Shown here: positions 35,001 to 44,253 of the stretch, one piece after another | Layout of the letters: each line of letters opens with the position of its first letter | Position numbering within the stretch: position 1 is the first letter of the stretch | Source of the DNA: Microcystis aeruginosa Ma_MB_S_20031200_S102 | GTDB lineage: Bacteria; Cyanobacteriota; Cyanobacteriia; Cyanobacteriales; Microcystaceae | Assembly: GCA_007095845.1 (NCBI GenBank) | Contig: SFBI01000037.1 | Coordinates: 1-49,371 of the forward strand | DNA: 49,371 bases | Reading direction: 5' to 3' | Translations under genes and position numbers: made by a program | The notes under the pieces: model-generated | What the model was told of the DNA's origin: nothing | Database searches by the model: none | Seen by the model: only the letters and a program-made list of their open reading frames with translations

Positions 35001-36389
35001 ATGGCCAATGTTTCGGGGCGGTTTGAAAAGCAAGAATACAGCCAAAACTCAGAAAATACCGTCGCGGTGGTCAGTTCAGTCATGTCCGGTTTAAAAAAAG
35101 CATCTCCCCTGCAAAAGGGCTTATTTTGGGGAATAACCCTCAGTTTTACCGCCCTAGTTTCTGCCACTGTTGGGGCTGCCGTCGCTTTAATTAGTCCCTT
35201 ACCCGCACCAATTGGGGCCATCTTCCAAAAAACATCTTTTCCCACCCAAACAGACATCCTTGAGGATCAAGCTTGGAATAGCTTAATTAATCAGCAGCTT
35301 TCTCGTCCTGTTAATATTTTAGTTATGGGCATCGATCGAGTTTTAGATGCCAAAAACGGCGATGATGTATTTAAAGGTCGCAGCGATACCATGCTCCTAG
35401 TGCGCTTCGATCCCAGCGATAACACCGTGAGAATGCTGTCTATCCCTCGCGATAGCCGCGTCAGAATTCCTGGCCACGGTTTCACTAAAATTAACGATGC
35501 CAATGTTCACGGTGGACCGACTCTAGCAGCAGAAGTGGTCACTAATACTTTAGGGGATGTCACCGTTGATCGCTATGTGCGGGTGACTACCGATGCTTTT
35601 AAGGAATTAGTCGATTTAGTCGGGGGTGTAGAAGTTTATGTACCCGAACGAATGTATCATAAAGATGTCACCCAAAAATTAGAAATTGATTTACAAGAGG
35701 GTTGGCAAAATCTCAACGGCGACCAAGCAGAACAATTTGCCCGTTTTCGTAACCCGCAATACGGCGATATTGGTCGCGTACAAAGACAACAAATTTTATT
35801 AAAAGCACTCCAAAAAAAGATTTTTAGTCCGACAATTCTCCCCAGTCTCCCGAAAGCAGTACAGGTTTTACAACAATATATCGATACGAACTTAAGCGTC
35901 GAGGAAATGCTGGCTATTGCTAATTTTGGCCGGGAAATTAAACAGGATGACTTAAGAATGATCCTACTCCCTGGCCGGTTTAATAGCCTTGAGGAATACG
36001 ATGGTCGCAGTTATTGGATTTTGAACCGTCGCGAAATTAGAACCATCGTGGCTAATAATTTTACCGATAACTACGCGGGGGGAGAAACCTCCGTTTATAG
36101 TCTGCGGATTGCCATTCAAAATGCCACCCATACCAAAGGTTTAGCCCGTCGTACTCGTAATTATCTGGCCAAACGGGGCTACACAAATGTTTATATTAGC
36201 GACGACTCCTCCCAAAAGCTAGAAACCACCGCAATTATTGCCCAAAAAGGTGATATTCAGTCCGCTAACCTCTTGAAAAATCAACTGGGAATCGGTAAAG
36301 TAGAATCATCCTCCACTGGTGCTTTAGACTCAGACCTAACTATTCGGGTGGGTGATGATGTAGCCCAGTTTCTCGACGCTCAACAGTAA
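35001..36389 (+). CDS. LytR-CpsA-Psr (LCP) family protein
   Basis: A membrane-anchored enzyme that attaches polymers from lipid carriers to the cell wall or similar acceptors. The 462-residue protein has one N-terminal span (residues about 38-65), the LCP domain ([48 protein letters not shown]; arginines for pyrophosphate binding are present) and a C-terminal LytR_C-type domain (from about 360). The start ATG is preceded by GAGGTTAG. The pentapeptide-repeat gene starts only two bases after the stop, so the two form an operon. The link to the glycan exporter at 5-6.5 kb is inference. Confidence 0.92.
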   Translation: MANVSGRFEKQEYSQNSENTVAVVSSVMSGLKKASPLQKGLFWGITLSFTALVSATVGAAVALISPLPAPIGAIFQKTSFPTQTDILEDQAWNSLINQQLSRPVNILVMGIDRVLDAKNGDDVFKGRSDTMLLVRFDPSDNTVRMLSIPRDSRVRIPGHGFTKINDANVHGGPTLAAEVVTNTLGDVTVDRYVRVTTDAFKELVDLVGGVEVYVPERMYHKDVTQKLEIDLQEGWQNLNGDQAEQFARFRNPQYGDIGRVQRQQILLKALQKKIFSPTILPSLPKAVQVLQQYIDTNLSVEEMLAIANFGREIKQDDLRMILLPGRFNSLEEYDGRSYWILNRREIRTIVANNFTDNYAGGETSVYSLRIAIQNATHTKGLARRTRNYLAKRGYTNVYISDDSSQKLETTAIIAQKGDIQSANLLKNQLGIGKVESSSTGALDSDLTIRVGDDVAQFLDAQQ

Positions 36390-36391
36390 CA

Positions 36392-36892
36392 ATGTTGAAA
36401 AATTTTTTCAGTCTGGTTTTAATTATTTTGCTGGCGATTCTGTGGCTACTTTTCGCGGCCCGTCCGGTGGCCCTGGCCCAAGATAAAACGATTAACTATA
36501 GTTTTGCACAGCTGCAAGATCGGGATTTTTCCCATCAGGATTTGCGCGGAGGGGTTTTTGCGGCTGCCGCAATGCGGGGAGTTAACCTAGAAGGGGCCGA
36601 TTTATCCTATAGCATTCTCACCGAGGCTGTCCTCTTAAAAGCTAACTTAAAAGGGGCTGATTTAACCGCCTCTTTAGTGGATAGAGTTACCCTAGATTTT
36701 GCCGATTTAACTAATACTATTTTTACCGATGCGATCGCTACTCGCAGCCGTTTTTATGACACAATTATTACCGGGGCCGATTTCACCAACGCGGTAATTG
36801 ATAACTATCAGGTCAAGTTAATGTGTGAACGGGCCGATGGCATTAATCCCGTCACGGGAGTGGCCACCAGAGATAGTTTAGGCTGTAATTAG
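36392..36892 (+). CDS. Secreted pentapeptide-repeat protein
   Basis: A 166-residue protein with a clear signal peptide (residues 1-29, [22 protein letters not shown]) and a run of A(D/N)LxX repeats ([45 protein letters not shown]). It closes with a two-cysteine tail ([14 protein letters not shown]). This layout resembles the small lumenal pentapeptide-repeat proteins of thylakoids. It is translationally close to the LCP gene (2-bp gap). The function is unknown. Confidence 0.85.
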   Translation: MLKNFFSLVLIILLAILWLLFAARPVALAQDKTINYSFAQLQDRDFSHQDLRGGVFAAAAMRGVNLEGADLSYSILTEAVLLKANLKGADLTASLVDRVTLDFADLTNTIFTDAIATRSRFYDTIITGADFTNAVIDNYQVKLMCERADGINPVTGVATRDSLGCN

Positions 36893-37019
36893 CAATTCCG
36901 GGCAGATTCTAGCTGACTGCTCAAAAACAGATTACCCCCTACACCCCGGCTATCTCGATCGAGACAGCAGAGGTGTAGAATGAAAATACTGAGCGAGGCT
37001 AGAGAAAGGAGAGAGACTC

Positions 37020-37607
37020 TTGATAATCGTCATCGATAACTATGATAGTTTTACCTACAATTTGGTCCAGTATTTGGGAGAATTAGCAGCTGAGTTCCCG
37101 ATCGCCTTGCCGATCGAGGTCTATCGTAATGATAAAATCGATCTGGCCACGATAGAACAAATGCGGCCGGATGGGATTGTCATTTCCCCCGGTCCTGGTC
37201 GTCCGGTCGATGCGGGCATATCTCTGGAATTAATCGCCAAATTTGGCCCCTATTTGCCAATTTTGGGGGTTTGTCTGGGTCATCAAAGTATCGGTCAGGT
37301 ATTCGGGGGGGATGTGGTCTCGGCCCCGGTCTTGATGCACGGCAAAACTTCCCCAATCTATCACAACAGTGAAGGGGTATTTCAAGGCTTAGAAAATCCT
37401 TTTACTGCCACCCGTTACCATAGTTTAGTGATCGATCGCTCCACCATGCCGGATAATTTAGAGATCACGGCCTGGGTAGAAGATGGTACGGTCATGGGAG
37501 TCCGTCATCGGGATTACCCCCAGATTCAAGGGGTACAATTTCATCCCGAAAGTATTTTAACCACTGCCGGCAAGGAACTTTTAAGAAACTTTCTCCGATC
37601 CCTCTAG
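37020..37607 (+). CDS. trpG: Anthranilate/aminodeoxychorismate synthase glutamine amidotransferase
   Basis: The class I amidotransferase subunit that supplies ammonia to TrpE (tryptophan) or PabB (folate). The 195-residue protein begins with IDNYDSFTYNLVQYLGEL; the nucleophile cysteine lies in GVCLGHQSIGQ near residue 83, and the His-Glu pair is in QFHPES near 175. The start is a TTG preceded by AAAGGAGAG with good spacing; no ATG or GTG gives the conserved beginning. trpE lies 3.5 kb downstream, so the two halves are unlinked. A dual TrpG/PabA role is likely. Confidence 0.92.
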   Translation: MIIVIDNYDSFTYNLVQYLGELAAEFPIALPIEVYRNDKIDLATIEQMRPDGIVISPGPGRPVDAGISLELIAKFGPYLPILGVCLGHQSIGQVFGGDVVSAPVLMHGKTSPIYHNSEGVFQGLENPFTATRYHSLVIDRSTMPDNLEITAWVEDGTVMGVRHRDYPQIQGVQFHPESILTTAGKELLRNFLRSL

Positions 37608-37668
37608 TGTTTACTAATCCCCAACCCCTGAAATTAACCTTAACTTGATTAATTCTGCATCTACATTT

Positions 37669-38478
37669 ATGAAAAGGCGAGATTTTATCTTATCGGTGGG
37701 GACAAGTTTCTTAACCGTGGCAGTAAGCTCAGTTTTAGCGGAAACTAAACCGAAACCCACTAACCCCACTCCCGCTCAAAAACCCGATGATTCCCTCTTA
37801 GTTGAATGGTTGGGTCATAGTTGCTTTTTATTCACTGGAGGAGGACAAAGAGTCCTCGTTAATCCTTTCCGGGCCATTGGTTGTACGGCGGGTTTTCCTT
37901 TGCCAAAAGTAGAAGCAGATATCGTTTTAATTAGTAGTCAACTCTGGGATGAAGGGGCTGCCGAGGGTTTACCAGGCAATCCGAAAATTTTGTTTGAGCC
38001 GGGGGCCTACGATCTGGGTAAATTAAAATTCCAGGGCATTAGTATCGCCCATGATCGCATGGGAGGGAAACGTTTCGGCATGAATGTGGCCTGGCGTTGG
38101 ACTCAAGCGGGGATTAGTATTGTCCATTTAGGGGGGGCAGCAGCCCCGCTCGAATTAGAACAAAGAATTCTCTTAGGTTCGCCGGATTTAGCTTTTATTC
38201 CCGTGGGAGGTGGTCCAAAAAATTATAATCCCCAAGAAGCAAAACAGGCGATCGAAGTTTTACAGCCGCGAATAGCTGTCCCGACGCAATACTTCACCAG
38301 TGCCGCCGATAAAAATGCCTGTGAATTGGTGTCTGTAGATGAGTTTCTCAAGTTAGTCAAGGATAAAAATATCCGTTTAATCGGGGACAATAAATTACGG
38401 ATTCGTGCCGCCGATTTACCGAAAAAAGGGACGCTCATTCGCGTGTTTGACTACCGCAATCTGTTACAGAAATCCTAA
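37669..38478 (+). CDS. Tat-exported, metallo-beta-lactamase-fold protein lacking metal ligands
   Basis: A 269-residue protein. It starts with MKRRDFILSVG and a hydrophobic stretch, a twin-arginine type signal. The body resembles the UlaG-like metallo-beta-lactamase family (VEWLGHSCFLF, RVLVNPF). Where family members have the HxHxDH metal motif, this protein reads ISSQLWDEGAA, keeping only the aspartate. Later metal-site positions are not obvious either (SIAHDRMGG, VHLGGA). It is probably not a canonical metallo-hydrolase. The ATG at 37669 is chosen because it opens the signal peptide; 61 bp separate it from trpG. Confidence 0.75.
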   Translation: MKRRDFILSVGTSFLTVAVSSVLAETKPKPTNPTPAQKPDDSLLVEWLGHSCFLFTGGGQRVLVNPFRAIGCTAGFPLPKVEADIVLISSQLWDEGAAEGLPGNPKILFEPGAYDLGKLKFQGISIAHDRMGGKRFGMNVAWRWTQAGISIVHLGGAAAPLELEQRILLGSPDLAFIPVGGGPKNYNPQEAKQAIEVLQPRIAVPTQYFTSAADKNACELVSVDEFLKLVKDKNIRLIGDNKLRIRAADLPKKGTLIRVFDYRNLLQKS

Positions 38479-38491
38479 TTTTTAGGAGCCA

Positions 38492-40195
38492 GTGACCTGG
38501 TCCTATTGTAGATCATCTCCTAGTTCTCTAAAAATTGCTTTAACAATCTTATTAAAAATGTTTTTGCTGAAAGAATCTCGCTCTTTTTTTAGACAGGGAT
38601 GGACAATTGCAGTTTTACTAATTGCCCTGCTTGTTGCCCTGCCAATTTTGTCGGTGGCCAGTAGTTTATTAACTAATTCCAGTCAAGTCTGGCAACATCT
38701 GATCGAAACTGTTCTCTGGGATTATCTAGTTAATTCTTTTTGGTTAATGTGCGGGGTGGGTAGCGGTGTTTTAATCATCGGTGTTGGCACAGCTTGGTTA
38801 ATAACGATGTGTCAATTTCCCGGTAGTAAACAATTTCAATGGTTATTATTACTACCCCTTGCCGCTCCTGCCTATCTCTTGGCCTATACTTATACCAATA
38901 TGATGGACTATTTTGGTCCGGTGCAGACCTTCTTAAGAAGTGTTTTTGGTTGGAATAGTGTCGAAGATTATTGGTTTCCTAATATCCGTTCTCTTTGGGG
39001 AGGGATTCTGATGTTAATACTGGTGCTTTATCCCTACGTTTATCTGTTAGCAAGGGTCGGTTTTTTAGAACAATCTGTCTGCACAGTGGAGGCAAGTCGC
39101 TCCTTGGGATGTAACCCTTGGCGCAGTTTTTTTACCGTCGCTTTACCCCTAACAAGACCGGCAATTATGGCAGGATTAGCCCTAGCTTTAATGGAAACTC
39201 TGAACGATTTTGGCACGGTGCAGTATTTCGGCATTAATGCTTTTACCACGGGGATTTATAATACTTGGTTTGGTATGGGAGATCGCATAGCAGCGGGGCA
39301 GTTATCCACAGTTTTAATGGTATTTATCCTCGTTTTAGTTTTCCTTGAACAATCCTCCCGTCGTCAAGCTCGTTACTATGAAATGACCAATCGTTTCCAG
39401 TCACCGACTAAGTACAAACTGGGATTTATTCGCAGTTTTTTGGCAATGATCTCCTGTTTTGTGCCGGTATTTCTGGGTTTTATTGCCCCTGCTTTTTATC
39501 TAGCTTATCTAGCCTTTAATCATGCCCAAGAAACTTTTAATAATGACTTTTTTAGTCTATCGGGAAACAGTTTTTTTCTGGCTAGTTTAAGCGCAATTAT
39601 TGCAGTGGTTTTAGCTTTAATTCTCGCCTACGGGGAAAGACTTAATCCGAATAAAACTCTTAAGGGTTCTGTGCGGATTGCGGCTGCTGGTTATGCTATC
39701 CCCGGCATCGTTATCGCAGTGGGGGTTTTAATTCCTCTCGGCAAATTAGATAACTTTTTCAATCAGGGATTAAATATCAATTTAATTCTGAGCGGCACGA
39801 TTTTCTGTTTGATTTTTGCCTATATTGTCCGGTTTTTAGCCGTAGCTTTTTCCACACTAGAATCGAGTTTAAGTAAAATCAAACCTAGTTTAGATGATGC
39901 TTCCCGCAGCCTTGGCTATGGCACTGGTGCCACTTTAATTAAAGTGCATATTCCTCTTTTGTCGGGGGGATTATTGACGGCGGCTATGTTAGTTTTTGTC
40001 GATGTGATGAAGGAATTACCCGCTACTTTGGTGTTAAGGCCTTTTAATTTTGATACCCTAGCGGTGCGCGTTTATCAATACGCCAGTGATGAACGTTTGG
40101 TGGAAGCGGCGGCACCAGCCCTGGCCATTGTCCTAGTGGGATTAATTCCGGTAATTTTTTTAAGTTGGCAAATTTCCCGACGGGCGATCGATTAA
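38492..40195 (+). CDS. Iron(III) ABC transporter permease (FutB/FbpB type)
   Basis: The membrane subunit of a ferric-iron ABC importer, 567 residues. It has two related halves of about six spans each, each with an EAA-type loop (EASRSLGCNPWRSFFTVALPL near residue 200; DDASRSLGYGTGATLIKVHIPLL near 470). This fused-pair layout is that of FutB/FbpB/HitB. No binding protein or ATPase gene lies next to it. The GTG start has AGGAG four bases upstream; an ATG at 38558 is an alternative that would drop 22 hydrophilic residues. Iron as substrate is inferred from family resemblance. Confidence 0.88.
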   Translation: MTWSYCRSSPSSLKIALTILLKMFLLKESRSFFRQGWTIAVLLIALLVALPILSVASSLLTNSSQVWQHLIETVLWDYLVNSFWLMCGVGSGVLIIGVGTAWLITMCQFPGSKQFQWLLLLPLAAPAYLLAYTYTNMMDYFGPVQTFLRSVFGWNSVEDYWFPNIRSLWGGILMLILVLYPYVYLLARVGFLEQSVCTVEASRSLGCNPWRSFFTVALPLTRPAIMAGLALALMETLNDFGTVQYFGINAFTTGIYNTWFGMGDRIAAGQLSTVLMVFILVLVFLEQSSRRQARYYEMTNRFQSPTKYKLGFIRSFLAMISCFVPVFLGFIAPAFYLAYLAFNHAQETFNNDFFSLSGNSFFLASLSAIIAVVLALILAYGERLNPNKTLKGSVRIAAAGYAIPGIVIAVGVLIPLGKLDNFFNQGLNINLILSGTIFCLIFAYIVRFLAVAFSTLESSLSKIKPSLDDASRSLGYGTGATLIKVHIPLLSGGLLTAAMLVFVDVMKELPATLVLRPFNFDTLAVRVYQYASDERLVEAAAPALAIVLVGLIPVIFLSWQISRRAID

Positions 40196-40266
40196 AGTGG
40201 TGGTCGATTCCTAGACCAGTTGGCGATCGGCCAGCAGCTTAGTTCTATAGTTTAGTACAAAATAAT

Positions 40267-40284
40267 GTTACAGTTCTTGACAAG
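40267..40284 (+). promoter_or_regulatory. Possible HLR1-like element upstream of psaD
   Basis: GTTACAGTTCTTGACAAG resembles the tandem HLR1 site bound by the response regulator RpaB upstream of photosystem I genes, with about three mismatches to the consensus as I recall it. It lies 80 bp before the psaD start. No clear -10 box was found. Confidence 0.35.
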
Positions 40285-40363
40285 ACTACTAGAGAGGGGG
40301 GGTGTCAGTGATAGGATTCCCTAAAACCCCTTTTCTTTATTTGTGTAGAGAGAACAACATCCT

Positions 40364-40789
40364 ATGACAGAACTTTCTGGAAAAGCTCCCAAGTTCGGTG
40401 GCAGCACGGGCGGTTTACTCGCCAAAGCCGATCTGGAAGAAAAGTACGCCATCACCTGGACAAGCAGCAAAGAACAAGTCTTTGAAATGCCCACCGGTGG
40501 CGCCGCTATCATGAACGAAGGCGAAAATCTCCTCTATTTGGCTCGCAAAGAACACGCGCTCGCTCTTGGTACCCAATTCCGGACGAAATTTAAGCCCAAA
40601 ATCGAAGATTACAAAATCTATCGGATTTACCCCAGTGGTGAAGTGCAGTATCTCCACCCTGCTGATGGTGTCTTCCCCGAAAAAGTTAACGCTGGTCGTG
40701 AATTTTTCGGCAAAAAAGACCGCAATATCGGCAAAAACCCGGAACCGGCGACAATTAAGTTCTCTGGTGTCACTCCCTACGAAGCATAA
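40364..40789 (+). CDS. psaD: Photosystem I subunit II
   Basis: The stromal PsaD subunit that docks ferredoxin on photosystem I and stabilises PsaC. The 141-residue protein is full-length: [17 protein letters not shown] at the start, then [21 protein letters not shown], then the basic ferredoxin-facing region ([32 protein letters not shown]), ending in FSGVTPYEA. The leader is about 160 bp and holds a possible HLR1 site. A large hairpin follows the gene. Transcription is monocistronic in relatives, consistent with this layout. Confidence 0.97.
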   Translation: MTELSGKAPKFGGSTGGLLAKADLEEKYAITWTSSKEQVFEMPTGGAAIMNEGENLLYLARKEHALALGTQFRTKFKPKIEDYKIYRIYPSGEVQYLHPADGVFPEKVNAGREFFGKKDRNIGKNPEPATIKFSGVTPYEA

Positions 40790-40798
40790 ATAAACCCT

Positions 40799-40867
40799 AA
40801 AATCGAGAGTGGGGAGTTAGATTTAGAAGCTATTTAGCCCCAAGATTTAACTTCCGACTCTCGATTT
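40799..40867 (+). terminator. Long hairpin after psaD
   Basis: AAATCGAGAGT (40800-40810) pairs with ACTCTCGATTT (40857-40867), with partial inner pairing of AGTTAGATTT-like segments. There is no long T-run. It may stabilise the 3' end of the abundant psaD mRNA as well as terminate. Confidence 0.65.
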
Positions 40868-40891
40868 CTCTGATCGCAATCAATTGCTAGT

Positions 40892-41108
40892 TAGGGTTTG
40901 TTGAAAAAGTCTTTCTTGGGGTTGGGAGTTAGGGTGGTCACTGCGTGCGCGTTGCGGGGGGTGTTAGGGTGTTAGGGTGATGAGACAACTTCCCCATTCC
41001 CCCACTTCCCCCATTCCCCATTCCCCCACTTCCCCATTCCCCCACTTCCCCATTCCCCCACTTCCCCCTCCTTCATAATTCATAATTTATAATTCATAAT
41101 TCATAATT
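40892..41108. repeat. Dispersed repeat, 16-bp minisatellite and heptamer array
   Basis: The gap between psaD and trpE holds TAGGGTTTGTTGAAAAAGTC (40892 onward; see 4884). Next come about five copies of a 14-16-bp unit ACTTCCCCATTCCCCC (40988-41069). Then follow five copies of ATAATTC (41074-41108). No gene is seen. Confidence 0.85.
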
Positions 41109-41134
41109 CGTTCCGTTTCCTGAACCATCAAAAT

Positions 41135-42655
41135 ATGATCTTCCCCGACTTCGATCGCTTTCGTGAACTCGCTGGCCAAGGTAACTTTATTCCTGTCTAT
41201 CAAGAATGGGTCGCTGACCTAGAAACGCCGGTTTCGGCCTGGTATAAAGTTTGTGCCGATCAAGCCTACAATTTTTTATTAGAGTCGGTGGAAGGGGGCG
41301 AAACCTTGGGACGCTATAGCTTTTTAGGCGGCGATCCCGTCTGGGTATTGGAAGCGCGGGGAAACACCACCACCCAAACTTTTCGCGATGGTTCTCAAGA
41401 AATTTTTTCGGGGGATCCTTTCGAGATTTTAACTCAATGTTTAGCCCCGATTGTGCCGGTTAAATTGCCGCAATTACCCGCCGGAATAGGGGGTTTATTT
41501 GGTTTTTGGGGTTATGAATTAATTAATTGGATTGAACCGCGAGTGCCTATTTATCCCGCTACCGATGCGGATCTACCGGATGGTATTTGGATGCAGGTGG
41601 ATAATCTGATTATTTTCGATCAAGTTAAACGGAAAATATGGGCGATCGCTTATGCCGATATTCGGGGTAAAAATCCCGATTTAGCGGCCGCTTATCAAGC
41701 AGCCTGCGATCGAGTTACACAGTTAGTTCTGAAGTTACGATTACCCCTACCAACTAATGCCAAAACCCTAGAATTATTACCAGTTGGACAGGGAAAAGAA
41801 TTAGTTTATGAAAGCAATACAACTCAGGAAAAATTCTGTCAAAATGTCCTAAAAGCTAAGGATTATATCAAAGCGGGGGATATTTTTCAGGTGGTTATTT
41901 CCCAGCGTTTAAATGCCAATTATCATGGTCATCCCTTCGATTTATATCGTTCCTTGCGTCTGATTAATCCTTCTCCCTACATGGCTTTTTATAACTTTAA
42001 GGATTGGCAAATTATTGGCTCTAGTCCTGAAGTGATGGTTAAGGCAGAACGGGACGAATTAGGTAAAATAAAGGCTACGGTTAGACCAATTGCTGGAACC
42101 CGTCGCCGGGGACAAAACTTCGGTGAAGATCAAGCTTTAGCAACGGATTTACTGCAAGATCCCAAAGAAATTGCCGAGCATATTATGTTAGTGGATTTGG
42201 GGAGAAATGATCTAGGTCGGGTATGCGATCGAGGTACGGTTAAAGTGGATGAATTAATGATCATTGAACGTTATTCCCACGTTATGCACATTGTTAGTAA
42301 TGTGGTGGGGGATTTAGCCACCAATAAAAGTGCTTGGGATTTATTAAAAGCTTGTTTTCCGGCAGGAACTGTCAGTGGGGCCCCGAAAATTCGCGCTATG
42401 GAAATTATCCATGAATTAGAACCCTGTCGTCGTGGTCCCTATTCAGGGGTTTATGGTTACTACGATTTCGAGGGACAGTTAAATAGTGCCATCACAATTC
42501 GCACTATGATTGTTCGTCCCCAAGGTAATCAAAATTATCTGGTTTCTGTGCAAGCGGGAGCGGGGTTAGTAGCCGATTCTGAGCCGGAAAAAGAGTACGA
42601 AGAAACCCTCAGCAAAGCGAGGGGTTTATTGGAGGCAATTCGCTGTTTAAGTTAG
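41135..42655 (+). CDS. trpE: Anthranilate synthase component I
   Basis: The chorismate-binding subunit that forms anthranilate with ammonia from TrpG, the first step of tryptophan synthesis. The 506-residue protein has the feedback-site motif LLESVEGGE (residues 48-56). The chorismate-enzyme core has GDIFQVVISQR, SPEVMVK, RPIAGTRRRG and DLGRNDLGRV, and ends with AGAGLVADS. The presence of the LLES segment suggests it is tryptophan-inhibited. It is not fused to TrpG and stands alone after a repeat-rich gap. No leader peptide with tandem Trp codons was seen. Confidence 0.95.
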   Translation: MIFPDFDRFRELAGQGNFIPVYQEWVADLETPVSAWYKVCADQAYNFLLESVEGGETLGRYSFLGGDPVWVLEARGNTTTQTFRDGSQEIFSGDPFEILTQCLAPIVPVKLPQLPAGIGGLFGFWGYELINWIEPRVPIYPATDADLPDGIWMQVDNLIIFDQVKRKIWAIAYADIRGKNPDLAAAYQAACDRVTQLVLKLRLPLPTNAKTLELLPVGQGKELVYESNTTQEKFCQNVLKAKDYIKAGDIFQVVISQRLNANYHGHPFDLYRSLRLINPSPYMAFYNFKDWQIIGSSPEVMVKAERDELGKIKATVRPIAGTRRRGQNFGEDQALATDLLQDPKEIAEHIMLVDLGRNDLGRVCDRGTVKVDELMIIERYSHVMHIVSNVVGDLATNKSAWDLLKACFPAGTVSGAPKIRAMEIIHELEPCRRGPYSGVYGYYDFEGQLNSAITIRTMIVRPQGNQNYLVSVQAGAGLVADSEPEKEYEETLSKARGLLEAIRCLS

Positions 42656-42723
42656 ATTTTTTAACCCAGATTCAGTTAAGGAGATTTTCCTATGATTTCT
42701 GAGCAGGAATAGGGTTAACTAAC

Positions 42724-43013
42724 TAGGGTTTGCCGAAAAAGTTTTTCCTGGGGTGTGGACTTCGGCCGTGAGCTCAGCGTTCGACCGAAGTCTCACGCCG
42801 AGGTCCGAACGGGTGTAGGGTGTGGAGTTTTTTCAGGGAAAAAGTGCCTAAATTTTCCCTCCGATCACTGCAATTACTGGCACTTTTCGGCTCTTCTAGG
42901 TTCTGTGTAATACTAAATCTGGTTATTAAAAACTGATTATTTATTCCCCTTTGCCTTTTGCCTCTTGCCTTTTGCCTCTCCTCATAACTAGCCTGTACTC
43001 AACGGATTTAGTA
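42724..43013. repeat. Repeat cluster after trpE, with IS630-like miniature element copy B
   Basis: The order is: a TTTGCCGAAAAAGT repeat (42724-42752); a GC-rich palindromic patch around TTCGGCCGTGAGCTCAGCG (about 42762); an inverted copy of the 15556 repeat (42832-42896); and a TACTAAATCT...GGATTTAGTA element (42911-43013) whose centre is CTTTTGCCTCTTGC low-complexity sequence. No gene is present between 42656 and 43197. Confidence 0.7.
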
Positions 43014-43017
43014 TAAT

Positions 43018-43175
43018 CAGCTTAACTTACCATAGAAGCGATCGATCTCTGTGTCCTCTGTGTCTCTAACATTCCCCAACTGGTCCCACCAGACCAGCAT
43101 CGCACTTTAATCCACAGTTTCAATAAATGTGCATGGTGCGTTCCCCAAAAATCGATCAAGCGTACTGCTATGCAG
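43018..43175. repeat. Fragments of two dispersed repeats
   Basis: About 43018-43066 matches part of the 1-127 repeat (GATCTCTGTGTCCTCTGTG). About 43068-43165 is a shorter copy of the 190-bp unit found at 44254 and 44710 (CATTCCCCAACTGGTCCCAC through GGTGCGTTCCCCAAAAATC). Confidence 0.7.
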
Positions 43176-43197
43176 TGTCTTCGCCATCGCACTACTC

Positions 43198-43536
43198 TCA
43201 GGGTTCAGGTGGAATCTGTAACTGCAAGTCTTCAATCAGTGACGGGATTTCAGCCTGAACCACATCCCATACAATATTGAGGTTGACATCATCATACTCG
43301 TGTACTAACCGATTTCTCATTCCATTGATTTCTTGCCAAGCAATGTTGGGAAATATCTGGCGGGTTGTTTCGGAAACTCGTCTGGCGGCTTCGGCAATCA
43401 CCAATAGCCGTCGAATGACTGAATCTTGAAGCTGCACATTGGCAACGAACTCAGCTTTTGAGCATTGAGCCGTGTAGGTTATGATCAGTTCTGCGGATTG
43501 CAGCATATCAAGCAGGAATTGAAGATCCCGTTGCAT
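43198..43536 (-). CDS. hepT: HEPN-domain toxin (HepT type)
   Basis: The likely RNase toxin of a HEPN/MNT toxin-antitoxin module, 112 residues of helices. The catalytic motif is R74-N75-x3-H79-x-Y81 (RNRLVHEY), the form in which the tyrosine is the site of AMP addition by the MntA partner. The start overlaps the 3' end of mntA by 29 bp, the usual arrangement. The antitoxin gene precedes it on the minus strand. The stop lies just inside repeat-rich DNA. Confidence 0.88.
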   Translation of the reverse strand: MQRDLQFLLDMLQSAELIITYTAQCSKAEFVANVQLQDSVIRRLLVIAEAARRVSETTRQIFPNIAWQEINGMRNRLVHEYDDVNLNIVWDVVQAEIPSLIEDLQLQIPPEP

Positions 43537-43903
43537 AAATCACTTGGGCAGAGGAAAGAATTTCGTGGCGACGTAAATAGTTACGGCTAGTTTCAATCCC
43601 TTGGCGGGTAATCAGATCAATGTCTCGGTGAAACATCGTTTTTAACTCTGCTTCCATCTGATCCAGGCTGCTGAAGGTGGGATGTGCCTCTGGGTGAAAC
43701 TGCACCATAATATCAATATCGCTGTCGGGGCGAAAGTCATCGCGCAGGACAGAGCCGAAAAGGGCAAATTCGGTCACTTGCCAGCGTTGGCAGAAATCAG
43801 CAATTTTTTCCGTCGGCAGATCGATCGCACCTCTCAAGCGGGCGACTGCCGCTGCCTCGGCTAAATCCATTGCTTGTTGGTGAAACGTTTGAATCTGGCT
43901 CAT
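43508..43903 (-). CDS. mntA: MNT-type nucleotidyltransferase antitoxin
   Basis: The partner of HepT, a minimal nucleotidyltransferase of 131 residues. The active-site motif is G50-S51-x2-R54 followed by S61-D62-I63-D64 (LFGSVLRDDFRPDSDIDIMV), intact. In characterised pairs it adds AMP to the toxin tyrosine and so neutralises it. Its ATG overlaps the TGA of an upstream coding remnant as ATGA, which would couple translation. The N-terminal 25 residues are helical and precede the fold. Confidence 0.88.
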   Translation of the reverse strand: MSQIQTFHQQAMDLAEAAAVARLRGAIDLPTEKIADFCQRWQVTEFALFGSVLRDDFRPDSDIDIMVQFHPEAHPTFSSLDQMEAELKTMFHRDIDLITRQGIETSRNYLRRHEILSSAQVIYATGSSIPA

Positions 43904-44079
43904 TGAAGTAAGGCTCCTCCAGGATTCTGTTTTGTGCTAACGACAGAGATCGGGCGACTGAACTCCACCACAATGATATAGGCTGGCAACCCTTCTGGGT
44001 CAGATGCACCAGTTTGTTGGATTTTCTGCTTGACTCTGGCATTAATTTTACTGCGATTGCCGTTATTGCCCCACAGAAA
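43900..44079 (-). pseudogene. C-terminal coding remnant coupled to mntA
   Basis: On the minus strand a 59-codon open frame follows a TAG and lacks any methionine. It reads RSKINARVKQKIQQTGASDP and LPAYIIVVEFSRPISVVSTK, ending at a TGA that overlaps the mntA ATG by one base (ATGA). This looks like the end of a formerly longer gene in the same operon. No family was recognised. Confidence 0.5.
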
Positions 44080-44253
44080 CTAGAGGCTCAATTTTACCTT
44101 AAATGTCGGCTTGAAGGAACCCTCGGTTTTACCTCGGAGATGAAAGGTTACGCCAATATAAAACAGCACTTCGACAGGCTCAGTGTCCACACTTCAACAC
44201 ATTTCGACACCCTCAATGTAAAGGCTCAGTGACACGAAGCACAGCTAAAAATA

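Noticed and set aside
43797-44042. 81-codon minus-strand frame overlapping mntA
   Set aside because: It is out of frame with both mntA and the better upstream remnant, and its sequence shows no protein-like pattern.
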